Positions 55,580-64,000 of a stretch of DNA of 64,000 nt are shown here, one piece after another. Source of the DNA: Collybiopsis luxurians FD-317 M1 (taxonomy: Eukaryota > Basidiomycota > Agaricomycetes > Agaricales > Omphalotaceae); NCBI GenBank assembly GCA_000827265.1, contig KN834751.1, positions 192,113-256,112 of the forward strand. Reading direction: 5' to 3'. Made by a program: the position numbers and the translations under genes. Within the stretch, counting starts at the first letter, position 1; the number at the start of each line of letters is the position of its first letter. The notes below the pieces were generated by a model that saw only the letters and a list, made by a program, of their open reading frames with translations, had not been told where the DNA came from and did not search any database.

Positions 55580-57209
55580 ATGTTGAGCACTCAGCCTTCC
55601 GCTTCGACGAAGAAGTTCCCGGCCGAACTTCAATCTTCTTCTCTTCACCCGTCTTCGGCTGGTAATCCTCTCCTTTCACCCCGTCCTAATGCCACTGGAT
55701 TTGCTGTTCCTCCCTCACCGCGGGTCGCTGGAATGAATGGTTTGTTTTATCGTTTTGCCTCTGCTATTTCATCTAGAATTAAACATTTCGGTTCTCAGGG
55801 GAAGTGATCGATCAATGGTTCCAAGATCTTCAGAAGTATGAAGCTACTCTTGTACGTCTTTCTATCTTTATCAATTCGAAAAGTTGTATGGATTATCATG
55901 TAGGGTGCTATGGCTGTAGCATCGGAAGACCCAAAATTCAGAGAGGAACTAGGCACCATTGAGCAATGTATGTTTTGACTTCCGAGAGCAACGTAGTTTG
56001 TCGAAACTCAACACCTTGGCATAGGGTTCAAGTTACTCTCCGAATCCGAGCAGACCGCATCTCTGTACACTCTATTGCAACATGCTAAACCGAGCCAAGT
56101 CAAGTTCCTGTCTGCGGTTCTGCAGCAGATGTCCGACAGTAACTCATCTGTCAACAACGCCGCCGGTAATTTCTATCCTACTTTTGTTCAATCGAAAGTG
56201 GTTTTGATGGCTTTCAATTTCAGAGAGCTCGACTAGCAAAGCTGGCAAGGGAGTGCGCCCTCCTTCTCTGAACCTTCCTGCTACGCCTACGGCATCGCAG
56301 TTTGAGTCACCTGCGGCTGAGAACGATGCAGCTGGATCTCAAGTCAAGGGAGAGCAAGGACAAGAGGTCGTCGTCAAGCCTGCTGAAGAGAACAGCTGGG
56401 CCAGCATGGTCGCTACCCCCCAGGACCTGATGTTCAAGAAGGCCGGTGAATCGCAGCCAAGTGCTGGTACCGTGCCTGGCCCTGCACCTACCTCTGCAAC
56501 TGGTGCTACGCTTAACGCATCTGGAATCGCCGGCCCTGCTGCAGGAATGGCTGCGGGATTGGCTGCTGGAATGATGAATCCTTTCAACATGGCTATGCTG
56601 AATAACCTGGGATTCTCGACCGAGGCGCAGATACTTGCAGTGCAATTGGTGATGAGCGGACTGGTGCAACCCAGCGGGATACAAAAGCCTATTCAGCCTA
56701 AACACCACCACAATAACCGAGGTTCAAATTCGGCCAACAATTGGCGGTCGCCTGGAAGCGCTCGGTACCCTGGCAGCGCCTTGCGAAGCAGCGGTCTTCG
56801 TAGCAGCGGGCTGAAAAGTGCGTTGAAGGCAAACACGCCGAAAAGTGCAGCGCCGTCCGCGGGCACTCTTGGTAGTGCCACCACGCCAAAGGAAGAGGAT
56901 ATTGATCCTGAGCTCCTCAAGGATGTTCCTGCGTGGTTGAAGAGTTTGAGGCTACACAAGTATACGGATTGCTTCAAGGGCATGACGTGGGAGGAAATGA
57001 TTGACCTCGACGACGAGCAGCTCGAGAAGAGAGGTGTGGTCGCTCTGGGAGCTCGCAGGAGGATGATACGAACCTTTGAAAATGTCAAGAGGAAGATGGG
57101 TATCGAATTCACACCGACGATCCCTGTAACCGCCGGCGTTGAACCAAGCAACACATTACCCACCGTGTCGGAAGCGCAAGTTCCTCACAGTGCCGCACCG
57201 GTATTGTAA
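55580..57209 (+). CDS. VTS1: SAM-domain RNA-binding protein VTS1 (Smaug family)
   Basis: Vts1/Smaug binds stem-loops with a CNGG loop in mRNA and recruits the CCR4-NOT deadenylase to silence them. ATG 55580 gives [21 protein letters not shown] folded N-terminal region follows introns: [40 protein letters not shown] and [20 protein letters not shown]. Next comes a low-complexity middle with Gly/Ala/Met helices and a basic [19 protein letters not shown] repeat. The C-terminal SAM domain is [40 protein letters not shown] and [20 protein letters not shown], containing the basic ALGARRRM patch that contacts RNA. TAA is at 57207-57209. Five exons. Domain order and the last-exon position match fungal Vts1. 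Confidence 0.92.
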
Positions 57210-57590
57210 GGGTGTGCATTGCAATGCCAAAACATCATCATGGTCGTTTCTACTTTTGCTTATCTATAATCTGCGGTTCGAATTTTCTGTTTATCTCTCA
57301 TAATCTCATAGCATTCCAAAGCATTGTTCACTTGTATTTGTAGCAGCTAGCATCAACGGTATTCAGTATTAGCACACTAATGGTTCTTTTACTCGCCTCT
57401 TCTTTGACGCTGTGCAAGGTGGACTTGGTTTCATCTTTGAACAGAGGCGTAGGATTGGGTGCTGGTCGCTACTGCATTGGATCGCTTTATATATATCTAT
57501 TACAATATATATCGTTCATTCTTCTTTGCCCTTGTGTCAAATGATGGTATCAATACAGTCGACACAACTTGCTTCTTCTCCATCGCAAAC
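57210..57590. other. Intergenic, no gene seen
   Basis: These 381 bp hold the 3' region of the VTS1-like gene and the promoter of the dehydrogenase gene, with a TATA-like tatatatatc run near 57489-57516. In-frame upstream extension of the dehydrogenase to 57459 lacks family residues. Confidence 0.4.
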
Positions 57591-58537
57591 ATGGCCACGG
57601 TCGCTGTCATTGCAGCAGGGGCAATGGGATCTGCCGTGGGTCGACGACTCGTTCAGAGTGGCTGCACTGTTTTGACGAATCTGGAAGGACGATCAGAAGC
57701 AAGCAGGCGGCGGGCAGCTGACTCTGGAATGAAGGACGCGCCCTTGCTTCAAATTGCGAACGAAGCCAGTTACGTCCTCAGCATATTACCGCCTAGTAAT
57801 GCCTTCTCCTTTGCTGAAAAGTTTCTTCGGGAGTCAAAGGCAGCGGTGAATCGAGCAAGTGTGGAACCTCTGGTGTTTGTCGATTGCAATGCGGTGAATC
57901 CGGCTACTGTGAAGCGGATTGCTGCACTGTTTGCTCAATCACCTGCTATTAGTTTTGTGGATAGTGGGATCATTGGGGGACCTCCCAAGGACGCGTATAA
58001 TCCGACATTTTATGCGTCGGCTGACGATAGCAAGGTACTGGATAGTTTTGGAGAGCTATCCCAACATGGGCTCAAGATATCGCTAATGAAAGATGGGGGA
58101 GGCGTAGGGGATGCCAGTGCCCTCAAGATGTCGTACGCGGTAAGCCAGTTTGTTGAAATTCTCAATGGAATAAATTGGCTGAGCATACGCCAAAGGGTAT
58201 GACAAAAGGCACAACAGCTTTATTCACGACGATGATCCTGGCAGCGCATGCCAGTTCCCCTGCTACAGCAGAAGCATTATTGCATGAACTTGGAGAATCT
58301 CAGCCTGAAATGCTTCGTCGAATTACTCGATCTGTGCCATCGATGGTGCCTAAAGCGTACCGATGGGTTGGGGAGATGATGGAAATATCAAGTTTTGTGG
58401 GGGCAGGAGAAGGATCTATCTATGAAGGAATTGCGAAACTGTACGAACGGATTGAAGAGTCATTGAATGGAGACCAGGAGGATATTCAGACATTGGAAAA
58501 ATTTATTGAGGAAGCCAAGAAGAAAGTAGACAAATAG
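57591..58537 (+). CDS. 6-phosphogluconate-dehydrogenase-like NAD(P)-binding protein (DUF1932)
   Basis: ATG 57591 gives MATVAVIAAGAMGSAVGRRL, a Rossmann dinucleotide-binding start with a GAMGSAVG loop. The N-terminal domain continues with TVLTNLEGRSEASRRRAADS, SYVLSILPPSNAFSFAEKFL and FVDCNAVNPATVKRIAALFA. The substrate-binding part has FVDSGIIGGPPKDAYNPTFY (the beta-hydroxyacid dehydrogenase SGxxGG-like motif). One intron (about 58141-58197) joins ALKMSYA to GMTKGTTALFTTMILAAHAS, the helical C-terminal DUF1932-type domain. TAG is at 58535-58537. Related proteins are annotated as 3-hydroxyisobutyrate-dehydrogenase-like; the substrate is unproven. The next gene's ATG is only 33 bp after the stop on the same strand. 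Confidence 0.85.
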
Positions 58538-58570
58538 TGTATTAGTGTACGCTGTCAATCAGAGATCATC

Positions 58571-61500
58571 ATGTCCAACATGCTGCCAACGGATGCTGAG
58601 CGGGACTCATCCTCTGACATGATGTCGACCTTGTCCCCTTCTTTATCAACCCAACCTTCTGCTTCATCTCTTCCTTATCGTCCATCTACAACCATTACCC
58701 CACCTCACGACTCTGACGAAAATGCCTGGGGTTCAAATTTCTGGGTCACCCTCGTCGATCCAGAAGTAATTTTCTTTAGCTTTCTCTTTTACCTCTCCCT
58801 CTTACACCTTATTTGCCAGTCCCAAACTTCTTTCTTTGCTTGTCCAGCAACCGGTCAGGTTAGCTGGGATCCGCCCACCGGACATTTTGTGTGAGCACTA
58901 ATTTTGACGGAAGAAAAAAAATCATGCTTATTCGGCTCCAGCCTTCCTCCCAGTGAGGACGGAGAATGGTGGGAGTTAGCAGACGAGTCCCGAGGCGGAC
59001 TCCCATATTATTACCATACCAAAACTAGCGAAACCGTTTGGGAGCGTCCTCCAGGCTTCGTTATACCCCTAGGCATACTCCAAGTCCGTCGTACTTCTAC
59101 ACATTCTTTCATTTTGCGTCTAATCCTATCACTTAGAACACCGCTCTGGGCAGACGTCTTTCCAATCGATTTTCCCAGTCAATATCTGACGAAGCGATTT
59201 CTAAACTAGCTCAGATTCCAGAAAAGTCTTCTGTCCGACGCTCTCAGACGCTCTCCAGCAACCAGGACCCTTCCTTGCTCTCTCCAAATGGCAAACATAC
59301 TTCTCCTAATAGCAAAAAACAACAGTCTTCTAGCGCCAGAAGATCCTTCTCTAATGAGCTCGGCCGCCATGCTTCGAACCGTCTGCCGCCGATCCCTGCT
59401 TCGCCATACTCAACGGACGTATCTGTGCCTCCTTCTCCAGCTGCTTCTCAGCATTCCCTTTCAAAATCAAAGGTGCCTCAAACTCCTCCCACCTCCACAG
59501 ATAAACATCCGCATCCGTCTCCGAATGGTACACCCTCCCCGGGTTCTCCAAATCGGGCACGATCGAAATCGTCATCTTATGTATCCCGAAAACCCGCTCA
59601 GCCACAGAGTCTCAGCGCTGCCGTAGAGCTTCTCGCTACATCCCAATCCGAGGGTGGCCAGCTTCTTAAAGTCGACACATCTCCCAAGAGCTCTCGGAGC
59701 AGCAACTCTGCCCGAACTAGTCCCAACTCTCCGATAAAGCTGCACCCTACTGCACCGCCTTCTCCTCATCGAATGCGGATCCCCTCATTGCCCAGTACGC
59801 CCGGTCATCGCAACGGTCGTAATGTCTCAGGAGTAACAGTGGCTGGGAAGGAAATCAGTGCTCCTATCCTTAATCATGGTATGTTTTTACCACTTAGGTA
59901 TGTGGCAATACCTAACGCTACACAGCCGCAACATTGGATCTGAGTCCGGTCAAAAATCGCGCAGCAGGACAGCCTATACCTGTCGAGCCTGCGGTCCCAT
60001 TTCATCCAACGCCATCGACCGCAAAGAGCACTGGGTTAGATCTTCTTCATGTTACTCTCATGTCTTCCTCCATCTTACATGTGCGTTAGAGGTTATCCAG
60101 CCCTCCCTCACGATTTGGCTTCCGATATCCTACAATTCTCGGAATCAGCTTTTGCAAAACAGTATTTCTCCACGCATCGGTCCGGATTTATATTCAAGCG
60201 ACGGATACCTGTCGCTCAATTGATGACATGGCAAAAGGTCTGCCTATTTTCTGCCTTCAATATACATTTGCTCAACTCATGATTTCAGGCTCTTCTAAGC
60301 TCTCCACTCTTGTCTCTCAAGGGAAATCTTAATCGAGATGCCGTCAAAATATTCAAGGTCATTCAGCACATTATGAGCGACAGGGAGAGGGATAAGTTTT
60401 CTAGCGTTCGGTCTACCTCAGACAATCATGTATCTACTGTCGCTCCTATCAACTCATCAACGACATCTCTTCCGCATCATAATGGCGTATTAGAAGAGGA
60501 ACGCTGGTTACTGGGAGAGGGAGTAGCTCACGGGGAACTACGAGATGAGATATATTGTCAAATGATGAAGCAGCTCACCAAGAATCCTAACGCGTACGCT
60601 GTGTCATTCAGATTTGACCTATGCTCTATTTACTGACCTTACCATAGTGAGAGCGTATTCAAAGGCTGGCAATTGTTATGCGTCCTTTTGATCACCTTCC
60701 CTCCTTCGAAGGATTTTGAGACATACCTGCGGGCGTTCATACTGAACCATGTGTCACAGAAGGAAGGGCGTGTAGACATTATGGCCAAGTATTGTCTGCG
60801 TCGTCTCGACGTTATCTCAAAGAAGGGTCCTCGCGGGAAGCCCCCTTCAATCTCTGAAATCGAGACGGCTTCCGTGCGTCTACATGGTTTACCCAGTATT
60901 ACTTCTATGAGCTAACGAAGGGAGTTTAGGACGCGGCTTTCAACCCCTCGACATTTGGAGAATCCCTATACGCCATTATACGTTTACAGGAGCGAAATTA
61001 TCCTGAGCAAAAAGTTCCCATTATCCTCCCCTTCCTCGCCGACGGCATTCTCGCATTAGGTGGAACAAAATCCGAGGGCATCTTCCGCGTACCCGGTGAT
61101 GGTGACTCGGTGTCCGAACTCAAACTCAGGATTGATCGTGGATATTATAATTTGGAAGGAGTAGACGACCCCAATGTCCTTGCATCTCTTTTGAAGCTCT
61201 GGCTGAGGGAACTGTGCGAACCTCTAGTTCCCGAGGAAATGTACAACGAATGTGTCGCCAACTCAAAGGATCCTGAAGCTTGTGTGCATATCGTCAAGCG
61301 GTTGCCGACGATTAGTCGGCGAGTTGTGCTCTTTGTGATCAGTTTCTTGCAACTGTTCTTAGAGGAGAAAGTACAGAATGCGACCAAAATGACGCCTGCG
61401 AATCTTGCGCTTGTGATGGCGCCCAATGTTTTGCGATGCAATTCGGATTCGATGGCTGTAGTGTTTACCAATGCACAGTGAGTTATGATTTTTCATTATG

Positions 61501-61670
61501 ATATTCTGAACTGACAAGGTATCGAAAGATACGAGCAGATTTTTGTTTACAATCTTCTGTTACACCTCAAATGCGGAGAAATTGATACCAATTATACCCC
61601 AGTCCACGGATTCGGTGCGGTTCAACCGTCGCCTGCACCGCGGAAATCCAAAACCCGATCTCGACATTAG
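58571..61670 (+). CDS. WW-MyTH4-RhoGAP protein
   Basis: A multi-domain GTPase-activating protein for Rho-family GTPases, probably linked to the cytoskeleton. ATG 58571 gives MSNMLPTDAERDSSSDMMST. Two WW-like modules follow: NFWVTLVDPE...FFACPATGQVSWDPPTG and EWWELADESRGGLPYYYHTK with TSETVWERPPGF. About 250 Ser/Pro-rich residues come next, then a MyTH4 domain (DILQFSESAFAKQYFSTHRS, AHGELRDEIYCQMMKQLTKN, GWQLLCVLLITFPPSKDFET, YLRAFILNHVSQKE). The C-terminal RhoGAP domain has PIILPFLADGILALGGTKSE, the arginine finger in GIFRVPGDGD, ASLLKLWLRELCEPLVPEEM and MTPANLALVMAPNVLR. TAG is at 61668-61670. About ten exons; several joins in the N-terminal half are best fits. No FERM domain or myosin motor is attached. 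Confidence 0.88.
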
Positions 61671-61947
61671 GCATTGAATATTTCTTTTACTTGGGTTCTT
61701 GAATGTTGTACTGTTTTCTCTCCCCGTCCCAGCCTTAAATATACTTCCACGCTAATTACAACTAGACGCATTTTCATTCCTAATAACTCATATCCATTCG
61801 TTTGTCTTCTTGCTTCTTGTTCATTTGTACATTTTATGTATTTCGCGGATTAGGTATTACTGGTTTGTTACTTTTCATTACGTCCACTTTTACTGTACGC
61901 CTAGATTTCTACGGAGTCGACCAGACTCTCAAAATCTTCCTTGAGAC

Positions 61948-63153
61948 TCACTGCCCCCACTGGTTGAAAACCCAATCCTTGTCAGATTCGTCATTCTCTG
62001 AAGTTTTCCATTGGTCCCACTTTGCTCTATCAGAGTGTAAGCCCTTGTCCGACTGCCTGACTAGGGCTTCAATTGACTTTAGTGCATCCCAACGTTCTCC
62101 TTCACCAAAATGGTCATCCTCGATTGAGAGATTGAGTTGGCCGACCTCTCGCCGTATATTGTCTACAATCTTTCGTGTATTGTTGTCAATGTCGACACCA
62201 TTAACCACCATTTCCTGCAGAGCATCATGTACGCCCTTTAGATCGTGAAAATGTGACCATCTGGTTTCAATGAGTTCGTTGTAGGCTAGGGTGGTGCATC
62301 CAAAAACGTAGGAGGGTATCGAGAGGTTTCGAGCGTGGTCAAAGATGGATAATGTGAGATGGGGGTCGTGGTATTTGTCCCGAAAGGTGCGCATGAGCTG
62401 AGCAATGAGGTGGGGATATATGGGGGACTGTAAGACTGGCAGATTTGCGACGGAAACTTTGGAATCATCGGCATTCATGTTCTGAAAGGCTTTTCTGGAT
62501 GCGGCTTCGAGCTTCTGTGATTCTTCAAATACCTCCCGGACGGCCCAGGTCAATAATTCTTGGTCTGTATCACACAGATCCATCGCCTCCTTCTTTCGGT
62601 CCAACAATTCTTCTTCCTCGGTCGTCCATCTCATCTTCTTTGAATGTTTACGCAGCTTCCCGAAGAGTTCACCCAATCCTCGATCCTGGGGAGAGTTGCC
62701 CTTGTTGGTACGCCTCTCCGAGGACTTTTGCTCAGATACAGCGTCAAAGATCATTGTAAACATTTCGTCAAATGCGTTCAATTCGGTGGCAGTCATTTGC
62801 TGTCTGCGATTGTATCTTGGGGTCTGTCGGATCGGATTTCGAAGTGCAGAAGGAGTAAGCGGGGGCATATTTTTTATATCCTTGAAAATGTGATCCCAGG
62901 CGTCTCCATCTTGTTTGAATATTGAGCCTGATTTATCTGCATTTCTGGAGAAAATTAGATGTATCATTGGATTGTCTTTTACCCGCGAAATACGCACGAG
63001 TCCTTTGGAGTTTCCGTGGAATAGCTGCGATAATTTGAATGGGCAATGCGAGAGTGAAGAGCTTTTTGTATAAAGTTAGACGCAAAATGAACAACAAAGG
63101 AAATACTGTCCACCTGTTAATCGTTGCAGACTGCGAAATCTGCAGCTGTACAT
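61948..63153 (-). CDS. MTF2/NAM1-like mitochondrial RNA protein
   Basis: ATG 63153 gives MYSCRFRSLQRLTAIPRKLQ, an Arg-rich, acid-free mitochondrial presequence. Two introns follow; the second ends at an internal aaatgcag acceptor, giving YFADKSGSIFKQDGDAWDHI. The last exon is one long frame: TATELNAFDEMFTMIFDAVS, then QELLTWAVREVFEESQKLEA, then PIYPHLIAQLMRTFRDKYHD, SIFDHARNLSIPSYVFGCTT and LAYNELIETRWSHFHDLKGV. TGA is at 61948-61950. The C-terminal helical region matches the Mtf2-type domain. Yeast Mtf2/Nam1 is needed for stability and translation of mitochondrial transcripts and binds mitochondrial RNA polymerase. Its start is 70 bp from the divergent CECR5-like gene, which also encodes a mitochondrial-type N-terminus. 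Confidence 0.82.
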
Positions 63154-63223
63154 GGGTGAAGCGGTCAAAGTGGTAAATAGATGCCGGCAAAGTTTTCTCT
63201 GTTCCGTACATTCACGACGCGCT

Positions 63224-64000
63224 CATGCTTCTCAATCGCAGATATCTACTGTCAAGAAAGTTACCGCAATTCGCCAGAGCCTTACAGACCAAATTTCAGT
63301 CTGTAACGCGTCCACCTCTTGGCTTTGCTTTCGATATAGTCGGCCGGCGTTTTTTCCAAAATTCCCAACTCGGACTCTGATCTATGTAGTTTATAGGATG
63401 GCGTGCTAATGGCTGGGCCTGATCCTCTTCCAAAAGCTAAAAGCGCACTGAGAATACTGAACGGAGAAAACCCTTTCAATGCGTACGTTTGAACATGCCT
63501 GTTTTTGCTCGTTTGCTCGACAGTGATACTCGGTCGGTCTATTAGGAGCATACCTTACATTCTGGTAAGATAAACCGACTTGTAAGCTTCGAAACAATCT
63601 TCAAGGTCGCACAGCTCACGAATGGAGGAGGCTATACCGAAGAGGAACGCGCACACAAGTTATCCTCCCGTCTGGGCGTAAAAGCATGTTGTACTACATA
63701 TTCTTCTCTGGATGCTATCTCATGACACTTTTCTAGATTTCTTCCACCCAGATAATACAAGCACACACGATTCTAAAAGACTATGCTAAGGATTATGCCG
63801 ATAAGGCTGTCTTATGTTTGGGAGGGACTGGTGACAAGATGCGCAAAGTCGCAGAGAGGTCCGTATTAATTCTATCGCAGCTTCCCCGCGGGCCAATATA
63901 TCCTAGCTACGGCTTCCGCAAGGCGTACACGACGACAGATGTATTGGCATGGAAATCATCGTAAGATCTTACTTCTATCCTGTGGCAGCTCTTTCCTTGA
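63224..64000 (+). CDS. CECR5/YKR070W-like HAD-family hydrolase (partial, runs off right edge)
   Basis: ATG 63224 gives MLLNRRYLLSRKLPQFARAL, a mitochondrial-type presequence. Joined exons then read PPLGFAFDIDGVLMAGPDPL, with the HAD nucleophile motif (DxDGVL) split by an intron, and KAKSALRILNGENPFNASIP. After that comes YILLTNGGGYTEEERAHKLS, where LTNGGG is HAD motif II. The last visible pieces are SSTQIIQAHTILKDYAKDYA, KAVLCLGGTGDKMRKVAESY and GFRKAYTTTDVLAWKSS, where the final intron begins (gtaaga at 63961). This is the TIGR01456 group, mitochondrial HAD-superfamily proteins of unknown substrate. The C-terminal part, with HAD motifs III and IV, lies outside the window. Confidence 0.88.

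Overview
This window is eukaryotic nuclear DNA, most likely from a mushroom-forming basidiomycete (Agaricomycetes; inference). The evidence is dense genes on both strands, exons broken by very short introns of about 45-60 nt, a histone H4 gene with introns, and family content such as BTB proteins, an intron-rich P450 and a WW-MyTH4-RhoGAP protein. Most CDS entries give the span from start to stop codon including introns. Exon joins were worked out by hand from splice sites and reading frame.

Left part (1-24.8 kb): the 5' end of an unrecognised gene; BUB2 and the APC/C subunit CDC16/CUT9 transcribed divergently from a 41-bp spacer; RACK1/CPC2 with a U24/snR24 C/D snoRNA in an intron; an unrecognised coiled-coil gene; an NRG1-type C2H2 repressor with a gene-poor 4.2 kb upstream; a nucleoside hydrolase; GOT1; an isopenicillin-N-synthase-like 2OG-Fe(II) oxygenase; a disordered protein divergent from UTP6.

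Middle part (25-44.5 kb): a large KSP1-like protein kinase interrupted by an assembly gap with a false 106-bp duplication; two unrecognised proteins; a GNAT acetyltransferase; PEP carboxykinase; a MAM3/CNNM-type CBS-domain membrane protein; histone H4; a polytopic membrane protein; a candidate secreted protein; a BTB protein.

Right part (44.7-64 kb): a tandem segmental duplication of a [YCII-A, YCII-B, enoyl-CoA hydratase] cassette in which each copy has lost different members; a DMAC1-like mitochondrial protein; a near-perfect 34-bp inverted repeat; a second BTB protein; a cytochrome P450; a fucosyltransferase-like protein; VTS1/Smaug; a 6PGDH-like dehydrogenase 33 bp upstream of a WW-MyTH4-RhoGAP gene; MTF2-like and CECR5-like (partial) mitochondrial genes sharing a 70-bp divergent spacer.

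Most genes are housekeeping genes for cell cycle, ribosome biogenesis, secretion, gluconeogenesis and mitochondria. I found no obvious transposon, CRISPR, virus or secondary-metabolite cluster. The most notable signals are the decayed YCII/ECH cassette duplication, six GC-AG introns, a one-base-off splice donor in the oxygenase gene, and the RACK1-hosted snoRNA.
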